From Microbacterium sp. (GTDB taxonomy: Bacteria > Actinomycetota > Actinomycetes > Actinomycetales > Microbacteriaceae): a DNA stretch of 54,604 nucleotides. Under the pieces are notes generated by a model that saw only the letters and a program-made list of their open reading frames with translations, was not told where the DNA came from and ran no database searches. Below, one piece after another: positions 8,728 through 18,101 of this stretch (within the stretch, counting starts at the first letter, position 1; the number at the start of each line of letters is the position of its first letter). Position numbers and translations under genes: made by a program. Location: assembly GCA_019510305.1 (NCBI GenBank), contig JAEKKN010000035.1, positions 1 through 54,604 of the forward strand, given 5' to 3'.

Positions 8728-9111
8728 ATGGCAGATCGCAGCCTGCGCGGCATCCGACTCGGCGCCCAGAGCCTACAGAGCGAAGAGGGCGTCGTTTTCA
8801 TGGAGCGCCGTGAAACCACCTACACCTGTGACACATGCGGTCACGTCACGAACCTGATGTTCGCGGCTGACGCCGAGCCGCCCCAGACCTGGGAGTGCCG
8901 CTCCTGCGGCGCCGAGGCCCGCCTGAACGTCGACGGCCACGCCGTCACGCTCGAGGTCACCGATGAGAAGGCCGCACGTACGCACTGGGACATGCTCCTG
9001 GAGCGCCGCACCCGCGCCGAGCTCGAAGAGCTTCTGGAAGAGCGCCTCGCGGTTCTCCGCGCGCGCCGCGGCGCCGGCGAAGACCCGACCCGGCAGAAGA
9101 TCGGCGCCTAA
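8728..9111 (+). CDS. rbpA: RNA polymerase-binding protein RbpA
   Basis: A 127-residue actinobacterial RNA polymerase accessory protein that binds primary sigma factors and stabilises open promoter complexes. Its hallmarks are the N-terminal MADRSLRGIRLGAQSL, a zinc-binding core with CDTCGH and CRSCG, and the basic/acidic C-terminal sigma-interaction region (HWDMLLERRTRAELEELLEE). It stands alone on its strand, and its stop overlaps the convergent Lnt gene by 4 nt. A TTATAC box about 30 nt upstream may be part of its promoter. Confidence 0.95.
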   Translation: MADRSLRGIRLGAQSLQSEEGVVFMERRETTYTCDTCGHVTNLMFAADAEPPQTWECRSCGAEARLNVDGHAVTLEVTDEKAARTHWDMLLERRTRAELEELLEERLAVLRARRGAGEDPTRQKIGA

Positions 9112-10631
9112 GCGCGCCGGGAGCGCCACCACCCGATGAGAAGCGCTCCCATCCCGCCCCATAGCAGCAGCTGCTGAATCCAGGGGCTCAGCACGACACC
9201 AGCCGTGAGGCCGGAGCGAAGCTCGACATCTTCGAGCATCGCCCCGGCCTCATCTGCATCCAGGGCCGTCACGGTCGTCCCGTCGGGGCGGATGATCTGG
9301 CTCGTGCCCACCGTCGAGATGTTCACCACGCTGCGCCCCGTCTCGATCGCGCGCATACGCGCGAAGGCGAGTTGCTGCAGGTTTTCATCCGTCCCGCGGA
9401 AGTCCGCGTTGTTCGTCTGGAACACGAGAACTTGAGCCCCGTCCGTCAGGCTCTGGTGCACCAGGTCGTCGTAGATGACGTCGAAGCAGATCGCCAAGCC
9501 GACCTTCGCCCCGTCGACATCGACGATCGGCGGGTTGACTCCCGGCGTGTACTCACGGCCGATCAGCCCGATGAGGTCGGGCACGATCGCGTAGTAGAAC
9601 GCCCGATCCGGCACGTACTCGCCGAACGGCACAGGATGCCGCTTGTCGTGCGTCTGCTCGGCTGTGCCGTCCGGCATCCACAGCATCGAGGTGTTGAAGT
9701 AGAGGTCGTCACGACCCGTGGCGGCGTTCGCCAGCAGCGGGGCACCGATGTTGTTCGCGACACGAGTCATCCGGCGCGCGGTGGCCGAGTCCTGGAACGG
9801 GTCGTAGTCGAGCGACCCCTCCGGCCACACGAGCAGATCGACGTCTTCTCCGTACAGCGGCTCGGTCGCAGCGGTCTGGGCATCGATCACCGAGTAGGGC
9901 TCGCGCTGGTCGAAGTATCCGGTCGGGCCGTTTCCCTGCACGGCGGCGATGCGCATGGAACCGGCCCCCGCTGTCGGGAAAAGCGGTGTGAACAGCAGGA
10001 CGGCCACGACCGCAGCGGGAGCGACGAGGCGCATCGGACGCCGCCAGACCCCGAGACGCGTCGTCTCGATCAGCATCGCCACCAGCAGCACCATGAGGAA
10101 GCTCAGCCCGCTCACGCCCAGCCATGACGACACGGGCGCCAAGGGGCTCTCAGCCTGCGTCATGCCCAGACGCGCCCAGGGGAAGCCGCCGTACGGCCAG
10201 TTGCCGATGAACAGCTCACGGCCGACCCAGAGCGCCGCCACGACGGCGGGAAGCACGACGAGTCGCCCCGCAGGCCCAGGGAAGGCTCGAGGCAGCCAAC
10301 GGTAGGCCAGGGCGATCGGGATGAGCGCGATCGCCGTCAGGCCGCCTTCGACGATGCTCAGCGCTGCCCACGGGATCGGGCCGAGATAGCGAGAAGTCCA
10401 CGAGACGAGCAGCGCGAAGAAAAGGATGCCGTACACGAGCCCGACCAGGAGCGCCCCGCCTGCACGTCGGCCGATCAGCGCCAGGAGCAGGAGAACGACC
10501 GCGGGGAACGCGAGGACCCAGATCGCCGGTCCGGGGTAGGAGGCGTACATCAGCAGAGCGGCAGCGGCGGCGGCGGGCAGCGCCAGAGGAAGAGGAAGCA
10601 GCGCGCGCGGGCGCACGGACGTGTCGGACAT
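9108..10631 (-). CDS. lnt: Apolipoprotein N-acyltransferase
   Basis: An ~507-residue enzyme with at least six N-terminal membrane helices followed by a periplasmic nitrilase-type domain. It transfers a third acyl chain to lipoproteins. The catalytic Glu (VWPEGSLDYDPF), Lys (DKRHPVPFGEYVPDR) and Cys (LAICFDVIYDD) contexts are all present, and a last membrane helix lies at the C-terminus. The gene is last in the long minus-strand operon. I prefer ATG 10631; GTG 10646, overlapping the helicase stop, is an alternative that adds five residues. Confidence 0.92.
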   Translation of the reverse strand: MSDTSVRPRALLPLPLALPAAAAAALLMYASYPGPAIWVLAFPAVVLLLLALIGRRAGGALLVGLVYGILFFALLVSWTSRYLGPIPWAALSIVEGGLTAIALIPIALAYRWLPRAFPGPAGRLVVLPAVVAALWVGRELFIGNWPYGGFPWARLGMTQAESPLAPVSSWLGVSGLSFLMVLLVAMLIETTRLGVWRRPMRLVAPAAVVAVLLFTPLFPTAGAGSMRIAAVQGNGPTGYFDQREPYSVIDAQTAATEPLYGEDVDLLVWPEGSLDYDPFQDSATARRMTRVANNIGAPLLANAATGRDDLYFNTSMLWMPDGTAEQTHDKRHPVPFGEYVPDRAFYYAIVPDLIGLIGREYTPGVNPPIVDVDGAKVGLAICFDVIYDDLVHQSLTDGAQVLVFQTNNADFRGTDENLQQLAFARMRAIETGRSVVNISTVGTSQIIRPDGTTVTALDADEAGAMLEDVELRSGLTAGVVLSPWIQQLLLWGGMGALLIGWWRSRRA

Positions 10632-10642
10632 CGGAACCCCGG

Positions 10643-13105
10643 TCACATCGACGAGTAGGCGACGATGCCCCGACGGATGCCGTCGAGGGCGACTCGGGCG
10701 TTGCGGGCGAGGGCGGCGTCTTCGGCGACGATCGAGAGCTGATCGAGGAGGTCGATGGTCTGCTTCGCCCAGCGGACGAAGTCCCCCGCGGCCATGTCTG
10801 CGTCGATCAGCACGCGGTCGAGCATGCCGCCGCGCGCCCAGGAGTGCATGGCGCCGGCGAGGCCCGGGGCCAGCGGTTCAGTGCCGGGCAGATGGTGGTC
10901 CTTCTCGAGGTCGTCGAGCTCGGCCCACAGCGTCGTGGTCTTGTCATATGCCGTGCGGAACGCGCCGCGTGGGAGGTTCCGCTCCCCCGCGTTCGCCTCG
11001 TCGCGCCGCGGCTCGTACACGAGGCAGCAGGCCATCGCGGCGAGAGACGGCGCGTCAAGACCCGTCCAGAGCCCCTGGCGCAGGGACTCCGCGACGAGAA
11101 GGTCGCGTTCTCCGTAGATGCGGCGCATCGTGCGCCCGGCATCCGTGAGCGACGTCTCACCGTCGACCACGGTGAGGTAATCCAGCGTCTCGAGCACCTC
11201 CACGACCCGGTCGAAGACACGAGCGACCGTACCTGTACGGGTCTCGATCTGACGACGGATGCGGTCGGTCTGCCGCTTGAGCTTCCAATAGCGCTCCGCC
11301 CAGCGGGCGTGATCCTCGCGGTCGGGGCAGCGATGGCATCCGTGGCGCTGCATCTGGCCTCGAAGCGACTGGATGCGTTTCATGCGTGTGTCGCGTGCAC
11401 CGCGCGGCGCATGCGCATCCTGACGGTTCTTCTTCTCGAGGTCGCTGAGCTCACGACGGATCGCACCGTACTCGACGAAATCACCGTGTTCGCACTCCAT
11501 CGCCTTCTGGTAGCCGGCGAGCGATTCCTCGGCGTCACGCACCTGCCGCGCCAGGCCCACCACGGCACGGTCGGCCTGGAACTGCGCGAACGACGACTCG
11601 AGGATCTGGCGGGCCCTGCTCTTGCCGAACAGATCGATCAGATTGACCGCCATGTTGTACGTCGGGCGGAAGCTCGAGTTCAACGGATAGGTGCGGCGAG
11701 AGGCGAGCGCTGCGACCCCCTGCGGGTCCATGCCCTCGGTCCACTGCACGACCGCATGGCCCTCGACGTCGATGCCGCGGCGTCCCGCGCGTCCGGTGAG
11801 CTGCGTGTACTCCCCCGACGTGATCGCGACGCGGGCCTCGCCGTTGAACTTCTCCATCTTCTCGAGCACGACCGTGCGCGCCGGCATGTTGATGCCGAGC
11901 GCCAGCGTCTCGGTCGCGAACACCACCTTGACGAGCTTTCGCCGGAAGAGCTCCTCGACGACCTCTTTGAAGGCGGGGAGGAGTCCCGCGTGATGCGCCG
12001 CGACGCCGCGCTCGAGGTCGTCGAGCCACTCCCAGTACCCGAGGACCCCGAGGTCCTCGTCCTGAAGGGAACGCGTGGACTCCTCTACGATCGCGCGGAT
12101 CTCTGCGCGCTCCTCGGCCGAGGTCAGCCGGAGGCCCGAGCGACGCACCTGCTGCACGGCCGCGTCGCAGCCGACGCGGCTGAAGATGAAGAAGATCGCC
12201 GGCAGGAGATTCGCGCGATCGAGCAGGTGCACCACGTCCGGCCGGTCGACGCGCTCGATGCGTCGGGCATCGGGCCTGCGCCCGCCACGCTGCGGCCGCT
12301 GCGCCTGCCTGCCGGCGTGCCGATCGCTGCGATACGACTGGGCACGTCGGTTGTTGTCGTAGTTCGAGCCGGTGGAGGAGCGGATGCGCATGAGCTCCTG
12401 ATTGACCTTCGTCGTGGCGAGGCCCGCGCGTTCATCGAACAGCGGCAGCAGATCGTCGCGCACGAGCACATGCTGCTCGAGGGGAACCGGGCGGATCTCG
12501 GAGACGATCACCTCGGTGTCGCCGCGCACGGTGTCGAGCCAGTCGCCGAACTCTTCGGCGTTCGACACGGTCGCGCTGAGCGACACCAGACGCACATGCT
12601 GCGGAAGGTGGATGATGACCTCTTCCCACACCGCCCCGCGGAAGCGGTCGGCAAGGTAGTGGACCTCATCCATCACCACGTAGCGAAGGTCGCGCAGCGC
12701 TGCGGAATCGGCATAGATCATGTTGCGCAGGACTTCGGTGGTCATCACGACGATGCGCGCGTTGCCGTTGATGTTGGTGTCGCCGGTGAGGAGCCCGACC
12801 TGATCGGCACCGTACACATCGACGAGTTCGCGGAACTTCTGATTCGACAGAGCCTTCATCGGCGTCGTGTAGAAGGCCTTGTCGCCCGGTGTCTGCATCG
12901 CGAGATGGATCGCGAACTCGCCCACGATCGTCTTGCCCGCTCCCGTGGGGGCGGCGACGAGCACACTGTGTCCTCGTTCGAGAGCGTGACAGCCGGCGAC
13001 CTGGAACGGGTCGAGGTCGAAGCGCTGACGTGCGGCGAAGGCGCTGGTCTGCGGGTGCTCGGACGCCTCCCGCGCCGCAGCGTAGCGCTCGGCGGGCGAG
13101 CTCAC
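10643..13105 (-). CDS. helY: Ski2-like DEAD/DEVH-box RNA helicase (HelY type)
   Basis: An 820-residue superfamily 2 helicase of the Ski2/Mtr4-like actinobacterial HelY group. Motif I is APTGAGKT (about 51-58), motif II MDEVHYLAD, motif III SLSATVSNAEEFGDWL, and motif VI QLTGRAGRRGID. A Ser/Arg/Gln-rich insert lies between the two RecA domains (near TGSNYDNNRRAQSY), and a winged-helix/helical-bundle region with HRCPD and LVYEPRRDE fills the C-terminal part. Likely roles are RNA unwinding or turnover. Its ATG overlaps the TatC stop by 4 nt (ATGA). Confidence 0.92.
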   Translation of the reverse strand: MSSPAERYAAAREASEHPQTSAFAARQRFDLDPFQVAGCHALERGHSVLVAAPTGAGKTIVGEFAIHLAMQTPGDKAFYTTPMKALSNQKFRELVDVYGADQVGLLTGDTNINGNARIVVMTTEVLRNMIYADSAALRDLRYVVMDEVHYLADRFRGAVWEEVIIHLPQHVRLVSLSATVSNAEEFGDWLDTVRGDTEVIVSEIRPVPLEQHVLVRDDLLPLFDERAGLATTKVNQELMRIRSSTGSNYDNNRRAQSYRSDRHAGRQAQRPQRGGRRPDARRIERVDRPDVVHLLDRANLLPAIFFIFSRVGCDAAVQQVRRSGLRLTSAEERAEIRAIVEESTRSLQDEDLGVLGYWEWLDDLERGVAAHHAGLLPAFKEVVEELFRRKLVKVVFATETLALGINMPARTVVLEKMEKFNGEARVAITSGEYTQLTGRAGRRGIDVEGHAVVQWTEGMDPQGVAALASRRTYPLNSSFRPTYNMAVNLIDLFGKSRARQILESSFAQFQADRAVVGLARQVRDAEESLAGYQKAMECEHGDFVEYGAIRRELSDLEKKNRQDAHAPRGARDTRMKRIQSLRGQMQRHGCHRCPDREDHARWAERYWKLKRQTDRIRRQIETRTGTVARVFDRVVEVLETLDYLTVVDGETSLTDAGRTMRRIYGERDLLVAESLRQGLWTGLDAPSLAAMACCLVYEPRRDEANAGERNLPRGAFRTAYDKTTTLWAELDDLEKDHHLPGTEPLAPGLAGAMHSWARGGMLDRVLIDADMAAGDFVRWAKQTIDLLDQLSIVAEDAALARNARVALDGIRRGIVAYSSM

Positions 13106-13890
13106 GAGACGTCCGGCGGCAGGAGCCCTGCAGCCGCGTCCTTCTTGCGCTTACGGCGGTCGAAGAGCATCGAGAGTCCGGCCGCGGCGAAGAACAGGAC
13201 GATGAGGATGCCGGCGAGCATGAGCATGCTGACGACGTCGGCAGCCGGAGTCGCGAGAGCCGCGAACACCGTCGCGATGATGATAGCGACTCGCCAGCCC
13301 TTGAGGATCGCCCGCCCTGAAATGACCCCGGCCAGGTTCAAAGCGACCAGGAACACCGGCAGGACGAAGGAGACGCCGATGACGATCATCAGCTTGAAGA
13401 CGAAGTCGTAGTACTCCTGGGCGGAATAGAAGTTCGCTCCGCCCTCGGGGGTGAAACCCCACATCAGTTCGATGACGTGCGGCATGATCATGATGCCGAG
13501 ATAGCATCCGCCGAAGAACAGCGGCACGGCCGCGGCGACGAAACCGACGGTATAGCCGATCTCCTTACGAGTGAGCCCCGGCATGATGAATGCCCAGATC
13601 TGCCAGAGCCAGACCGGGGCCGAGATGAAGAGGCCGATCGAGAAGGCGATGCGCATGCGCATGTCGAAGGCGGCGGTCACCGTCCCGAAGTTCAAAGCGC
13701 TGAAATCGTCGCCGCGCTTGTCAGCGATCACGCGGATCGGCTCTGTGATGAAGTGGATCACAGGGTCGGCGATGAAGAATGCGACGATCATGCCGACTAG
13801 CAGCGCCAGAGCAGCGAGCATCAGTCGCTTGCGGAGCTCGACGAGATGCGCGCCGAGCGTCATCCGCCGATCCTGAGTCGTCTGGGGCAT
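13102..13890 (-). CDS. tatC: Twin-arginine translocase subunit TatC
   Basis: A 262-residue six-helix membrane protein that recognises twin-arginine signal peptides. The N-terminal TLGAHLVELRKRL and the periplasmic loop FIMPGLTRKEIGYTVGF are characteristic, and NFYSAQEYYDFVFKLMIVIGVSF marks the later conserved segment. It lies 30 nt after TatA and overlaps the helicase start. ATG 13890 has GAGG 8 nt upstream; GTG 13914 is an alternative that adds eight residues. Confidence 0.95.
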   Translation of the reverse strand: MPQTTQDRRMTLGAHLVELRKRLMLAALALLVGMIVAFFIADPVIHFITEPIRVIADKRGDDFSALNFGTVTAAFDMRMRIAFSIGLFISAPVWLWQIWAFIMPGLTRKEIGYTVGFVAAAVPLFFGGCYLGIMIMPHVIELMWGFTPEGGANFYSAQEYYDFVFKLMIVIGVSFVLPVFLVALNLAGVISGRAILKGWRVAIIIATVFAALATPAADVVSMLMLAGILIVLFFAAAGLSMLFDRRKRKKDAAAGLLPPDVS

Positions 13891-13919
13891 GGCGGGCGCC
13901 TCGATCGATCCCACTGGTG

Positions 13920-14156
13920 TCAGGCGCGAGGCGGAGTCTCAGGATCGGCGCCCGGGTCCTTCACGGAGGCGGGGTCGGCCGCAGTGGAAGACGCAGTCGT
14001 TGCGTCGTCTTCCTTCATCGCCTTGATCTCCCCCTTGAAGACACGCGCCGACTGGCCGACGCTCTTCGCGAGCGCAGGCAGCTTCGCGGCGCCGAACAGA
14101 AGAAGGATCACCGCGAGGACGATCAGCAGGTGCCAGCCTTGCATTCCAGCAAACAT
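13920..14156 (-). CDS. tatA: Sec-independent translocase protein TatA
   Basis: A 78-residue protein with an N-terminal membrane helix (GWHLLIVLAVILLLFGAAKLP), the conserved FGAAKLP hinge, an amphipathic helix (LAKSVGQSARVFKGEIKAM) and an acidic, disordered Ser/Ala/Asp tail, as expected for the Tat pore-forming subunit. I use ATG 14156. A longer frame upstream is not TatA-like. It precedes TatC and follows PafC in one operon. Confidence 0.93.
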   Translation of the reverse strand: MFAGMQGWHLLIVLAVILLLFGAAKLPALAKSVGQSARVFKGEIKAMKEDDATTASSTAADPASVKDPGADPETPPRA

Positions 14157-14193
14157 CTCTATATTCCCGTCGTCGTTGGTGGTTTCTGTCAGT

Positions 14194-15183
14194 CTAACCG
14201 GCGTCGCTGCCGTCAGGTCGGTAGTAGAGCGCGAGTCCGGCTGCGGCCCAGTCGTGGGTTGCCGCTCGGGCGATGCCAGGCTCGACGACTTCGAGTGCGC
14301 CGCCGAACCTTGCCGCGAGGCGTTTGATGCTGCGGGGATCGGCCAGGTGCAGCCGTGCCGTGACGATGCCGCCCTGCGCCTCCACGCCGTCGACCGAGAA
14401 GAAGGCGCCCAGAAGGGGCGCAAGACGCTCGGGAATGCGCACCGTGACCTCGCCGTCGTCGGCAGCTGCGGAGAACGCCTCGGGGACGGGCTCTCCGCGA
14501 TGGGTGATGGCGATGTCTGTCAGCTGCGGGTCGCTCACGCGATCGAGATGGAAGGTGCGCATCGCCTGACGCAGATGGCACCAGCCCTGCAGGTACCACT
14601 GGCCGTTGGTGATGAGGATCTGCACGGGATCGACTGTGCGGGTCGTGGGCTCGGCATCCGGAGCCTTGTAGGTGAACGAGACGGCGACGCCGCCCTGCAC
14701 ACCAGTCGCGACCACCGTGCGCACCTCGTCGATCGCCGTGGGCGCCACCACGACCTCCGCCGGGGCGTCGGCTGCTCCTCGGGAGAGCTTGGCTATGAGG
14801 CCCTTCACGAGACCGGTGTCGGAGACCGCGGGCACCGCGGCGACCATCTGGAGGCCGGCGAGCAATGCGGCGGCTTCACGGGCGGTGAAGCGCGGAACTC
14901 GTCGAAGCGCCACATCGTTGGTGATCTCGATCACGTCTTCGTCGTCGAGCAGATCCCAGTTGATGTCGAACATCTCCTGCGGCTGCTGCCAGAATCCGGA
15001 GTCACCGGGCAGGCCGATGACGGTGAGCTTCTCGACCATGGACCGCATCTCTTCGCGGCCGACGCCGAACTCTGCCGCGGCCTCGTCGAGCGAGACCTGA
15101 CCGTGCTCGAGCAGATACGGCACGAGGGTCAGATAGAGCCGCACGCGGTCGGCAGCGAGCAGAGGCTTCGGTTGCGCGCTCAT
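14194..15183 (-). CDS. pafC: WYL-domain transcriptional regulator PafC
   Basis: A 329-residue regulator. The N-terminal winged helix (LLAADRVRLYLTLVPYLLEH...) precedes a WYL domain (about 150-240, with ITNGQWYLQGWCH and FHLDRVSD) and a C-terminal WCX-type region. In mycobacteria PafB and PafC together activate the LexA-independent DNA-damage response; the WYL domains are thought to sense single-stranded DNA. The ATG overlaps the PafB stop (ATGA), so the two are made in a coupled way. Confidence 0.92.
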   Translation of the reverse strand: MSAQPKPLLAADRVRLYLTLVPYLLEHGQVSLDEAAAEFGVGREEMRSMVEKLTVIGLPGDSGFWQQPQEMFDINWDLLDDEDVIEITNDVALRRVPRFTAREAAALLAGLQMVAAVPAVSDTGLVKGLIAKLSRGAADAPAEVVVAPTAIDEVRTVVATGVQGGVAVSFTYKAPDAEPTTRTVDPVQILITNGQWYLQGWCHLRQAMRTFHLDRVSDPQLTDIAITHRGEPVPEAFSAAADDGEVTVRIPERLAPLLGAFFSVDGVEAQGGIVTARLHLADPRSIKRLAARFGGALEVVEPGIARAATHDWAAAGLALYYRPDGSDAG

Positions 15184-16166
15184 CGGTCCACCTCCGCGTT
15201 CGCCTCGACGACGGCGTGCAGACGCGCGATCACGGCATCGCGCAGCGCGATCGGTTCGACGACACGGACTTCTGGGCCGTAGGAGGCCAGTTCGTCGGCG
15301 AAGATGTGGACGTCGACGAAGGGCACGGTGATTCCCTGGACAGCCGGCTTCGCGCGGCGCCCCAGCCGCAGGGAGGCCTCGGTTCCCGGAGTCACCTCGA
15401 GAAGCGCCGAATTGCTCGCGGCGACCTCCTCGAGTCCGGCGATGGCTCGATCCCCCGCTCCTTCTCTCAGTGCAGGGTCGAAGGAGACGGTGGTGATCTT
15501 CACCGCACCGACGATGCGGCTCAGCAGGAACGTGCGATCTCCCCCGGCCTCGACGTCGACACCGAAGACGTGCCAACGGGCTTCGTAGTCGACGAGGGCC
15601 AACGGGCGGATGCGGCGGGTACGGGCAGCGTCCTCCCCCGGCTTCAGGTAGTCGAAAGTGACGACGCGGCTCTTCTCGATCGCCTCCTGGAGCGGCGCGA
15701 AAGCGGCGTCCCTCGCCGTGATCCGGGGAGCGAAGCCGATGATCGGCTCGTCGCCGTCGATACCCAGAGCTCGGATCTTGCGGACGCCCGCCTGGGCGTC
15801 TCCCGAGACCGATTCGGCGCTCCACACGCTGCCGGCGAGCTGCAGCACGGCCAGCTCGGCCGGAGTGAAGTCGATGTCGCTCGGCAGATCGTATTCCGCC
15901 TGAGGGATACGATACCGGGCCTCCCGGAGGTCGTTCGGGTCGCTCGCCTCGCCGATGGTCTCGACGGGAACACCCAGCTTGCGCAGCTCGTCCTTGTCGC
16001 GCTCGAACATTTTCTCGAGTGCATCCGAACGCGCCCCTGCATCCGCTCGCTGCCGGTACCCCGAGACGTTGTCGAGGATCTGCTGCTTGGTGAGCCCGAT
16101 CTCCGTGGCCATCAGCGCCACGACGAGGTTCGTCAGGCGCTCCTCCGCGGGAATCCCGGCTGCCAT
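15180..16166 (-). CDS. pafB: WYL-domain transcriptional regulator PafB
   Basis: A 328-residue regulator with an N-terminal HTH (IPAEERLTNLVVALMATEIGLTKQQI) and a WYL domain (EKSRVVTFDYL, ARWHVFGVDVEAGGDRTFLLSRI), followed by the WCX region. It is the partner of PafC. ATG 16166 shares its A with the TGA of the FKBP gene (TGATG). The Paf name comes from the proteasome-accessory locus of mycobacteria; no proteasome or pup genes are seen in this window. Confidence 0.92.
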   Translation of the reverse strand: MAAGIPAEERLTNLVVALMATEIGLTKQQILDNVSGYRQRADAGARSDALEKMFERDKDELRKLGVPVETIGEASDPNDLREARYRIPQAEYDLPSDIDFTPAELAVLQLAGSVWSAESVSGDAQAGVRKIRALGIDGDEPIIGFAPRITARDAAFAPLQEAIEKSRVVTFDYLKPGEDAARTRRIRPLALVDYEARWHVFGVDVEAGGDRTFLLSRIVGAVKITTVSFDPALREGAGDRAIAGLEEVAASNSALLEVTPGTEASLRLGRRAKPAVQGITVPFVDVHIFADELASYGPEVRVVEPIALRDAVIARLHAVVEANAEVDR

Positions 16167-17083
16167 CACTGCTGCTGCTGAGGTGCCGCTGTCGTGATGC
16201 CGAGGATGTCGACCACGAGAACCTGCGCGGGCGACGAATCGGCCGCGGGCGTGACGATCATGATCTGCGAGCCGACGGTCGCCCCGACCATCTCGGGAAG
16301 CGGCGACGTGACGAGAGACGTGGAGCCCCAGCTGGTGCCGGCGACGCTCTTGTCGTCCCAGTTCAGCACCGTGTGGTTGACGACCACGAAGTCGCCCTCC
16401 TTCACCTTCGGGCCGTCACCCTTGATGAGCGTCTGCACGACGGCCTCCTTGGGGGCCGCGGAATCCGGGATGATCACGCCGGGTGTGCCGTCGGGTGCGC
16501 GCACGACGGTCGGCAGACCGCGCGCGTCGTTGAACTGCGGGGTGCCCTCGGCCTTCGGCAGGAACACGTGCCCGATGTCGAAGACGATCACGATGCTCCC
16601 GGCGTCGGCCTGGGCGCCCATGTCCTTCGGCGTCAGCAGACCGACGACGCGGCTCCCACCGGTCGCGCACTGCAGAACCTTGCTGAGCGCCGGGGACACC
16701 TGGCTCCAGTAGGCGATGTCGTGCGGCTGCGTCGTCGAGGCGTCGTAGCCGGTGGTCTGCAGCTTGTCCCCGGTCTCCCCGTCGTACGTCGTGACGTTCG
16801 CGATGAAGGGCTGGTTCGCGCTCACGACGGCGGTGCCGTCGCCCACGACAGCGTCGACGAACGTCGAGGACTTCGCCGACACGGGGGCGTAGACCTCGAC
16901 CTTCGGCTCGGAGCCCACGTCGCCCGAGGTGCTGACCGAGTCCGCCAGGGTCGTCGAGGCGTTCGCTGTGCGGTCGCAGACTGCGCCGTCGAAGGAAGGC
17001 GTCGAGGAGCAACCCGTCAGGGCGAGGACGGCAAGGCTGAGGGACGCCAGAGCGGCGGAGGTTCTACGCACGGGCTCAAGCAT
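16166..17083 (-). CDS. FKBP-type peptidyl-prolyl isomerase-like lipoprotein
   Basis: A ~305-residue lipoprotein with signal sequence VRRTSAALASLSLAVLALTG followed by CSS; the lipobox LTGC gives a Cys at about residue 25. The C-terminal part (about 215-300) resembles an FKBP fold (IKGDGPKVKEGDFVVVNHT, LPEMVGATVGSQIMIVTP), while the middle part is a second, degenerate copy-like domain. It is probably an exported prolyl isomerase or chaperone. The start is ATG 17083 or GTG 17071. It overlaps the TrmI gene end by 8 nt and is translated from the same operon. Confidence 0.85.
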   Translation of the reverse strand: MLEPVRRTSAALASLSLAVLALTGCSSTPSFDGAVCDRTANASTTLADSVSTSGDVGSEPKVEVYAPVSAKSSTFVDAVVGDGTAVVSANQPFIANVTTYDGETGDKLQTTGYDASTTQPHDIAYWSQVSPALSKVLQCATGGSRVVGLLTPKDMGAQADAGSIVIVFDIGHVFLPKAEGTPQFNDARGLPTVVRAPDGTPGVIIPDSAAPKEAVVQTLIKGDGPKVKEGDFVVVNHTVLNWDDKSVAGTSWGSTSLVTSPLPEMVGATVGSQIMIVTPAADSSPAQVLVVDILGITTAAPQQQQ

Positions 17084-18101
17084 ATTCCGTCGCGTCGCCG
17101 GTGTCGCGCGCTGCGGCGGCGAGGCGTGCTCCCTCGGCGGCCTTCGCGGCCTCGCGAGCGCGCTTGCGCAGGTTCTTGTCGTTGATCTCCCGATCGCCCA
17201 CTGCACCCGGCGTCCACAGCTCGACGTCCTCGTCTCCATAGCTGCTCTTCGACGCACGCCGCTTCACGGATGGAGCGATGGCCCCTGGCGCGAGACGGCG
17301 GGCGGTGAGCAGGAATCCCGTGTGCGCGACCATCCGATGATCTGGGCGCACTGCGAGGCCTTCCACGTGCCAACCGCGCACCATGGTCTCGGACGCATCG
17401 GGATCCGTGAAGAGCCCGGTGGCGCGGATGTACTCGGCCACCCGCGAAAGCTGGGTCGCTGTCGCGATGTAGCAGAGCACCACTCCCCCAGGTGTGAGGG
17501 CGTCGGCGACGACGTCCATGCACTCCCAGGGCGCCAGCATGTCGAGCACGACCCGGTCGACGGTTCCCGCCTCGAATTGCGCAGGCAGCTGCTCGGCGAG
17601 GTCGCCCACCACGACTTCCCATGTCTCAGGCGTCTCTCCGAAGAACGTGGCGACGTTGCCCCGCGCCACGTCTGCGAAGTCGTCTCGACGCTCGAACGAC
17701 ACCAGCCGACCGGCCGGACCGATCGCTCGCAGGAGCGAGAGCGACAGAGCACCGGACCCGACGCCGGCCTCGACGACGACCGCACCGGGGAAGACGTCGG
17801 CCTGCATGACGATCTGAGCGGCGTCCTTCGGGTAGACGATCGCAGCGCCTCTCGGCATGGACATCGCAAAGTCCCTCAGCAGCGGGCGCAGAGCGAGGTA
17901 GTCGTGGCCGGAGCTGTTGGCGACGACAGAGCCGTCCGGCAGTCCGATGAGATCGCGGTGCCGCAGGACGCCGTGGTGCGTGTGGAGCTCGCCGTCCTCT
18001 CGGAGCGTCACGGTGTGCAGACGCCCCTTCGGCCCCGTCAGCTGCACACGATCGCCTTCGCGGAAAGGTCCGCTCGGTCGCTTCGCTGTGGATTGGGTCA
18101 T
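17076..18101 (-). CDS. trmI: tRNA (adenine-58-N1)-methyltransferase TrmI
   Basis: A 341-residue class I SAM-dependent methyltransferase. The N-terminal beta domain (GPFREGDRVQLTGPKGRLHT) and the catalytic domain are visible: VEAGVGSGALSLSLLRAIGP binds SAM and DRVVLDMLAPWE is the acidic loop. It closely matches the actinobacterial TrmI that modifies A58 in the tRNA T-loop. Its start overlaps the HAD gene stop by 4 nt. A Lys/Arg/Ala-rich C-terminal tail of about 60 residues follows the catalytic domain. Confidence 0.93.
   Translation of the reverse strand: MTQSTAKRPSGPFREGDRVQLTGPKGRLHTVTLREDGELHTHHGVLRHRDLIGLPDGSVVANSSGHDYLALRPLLRDFAMSMPRGAAIVYPKDAAQIVMQADVFPGAVVVEAGVGSGALSLSLLRAIGPAGRLVSFERRDDFADVARGNVATFFGETPETWEVVVGDLAEQLPAQFEAGTVDRVVLDMLAPWECMDVVADALTPGGVVLCYIATATQLSRVAEYIRATGLFTDPDASETMVRGWHVEGLAVRPDHRMVAHTGFLLTARRLAPGAIAPSVKRRASKSSYGDEDVELWTPGAVGDREINDKNLRKRAREAAKAAEGARLAAAARDTGDATEYA

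Noticed and set aside
10844..13411. 855-codon open frame on the + strand
   Set aside because: It is the antisense shadow of the HelY and TatC genes; its composition (Arg/His/Asp-rich, no motifs) is typical of a reverse frame in GC-rich DNA.
15184..15825. 5' extension of the PafC frame
   Set aside because: It lies wholly within pafB; ATG 15183 overlaps the PafB stop and starts a normal-length WYL protein.
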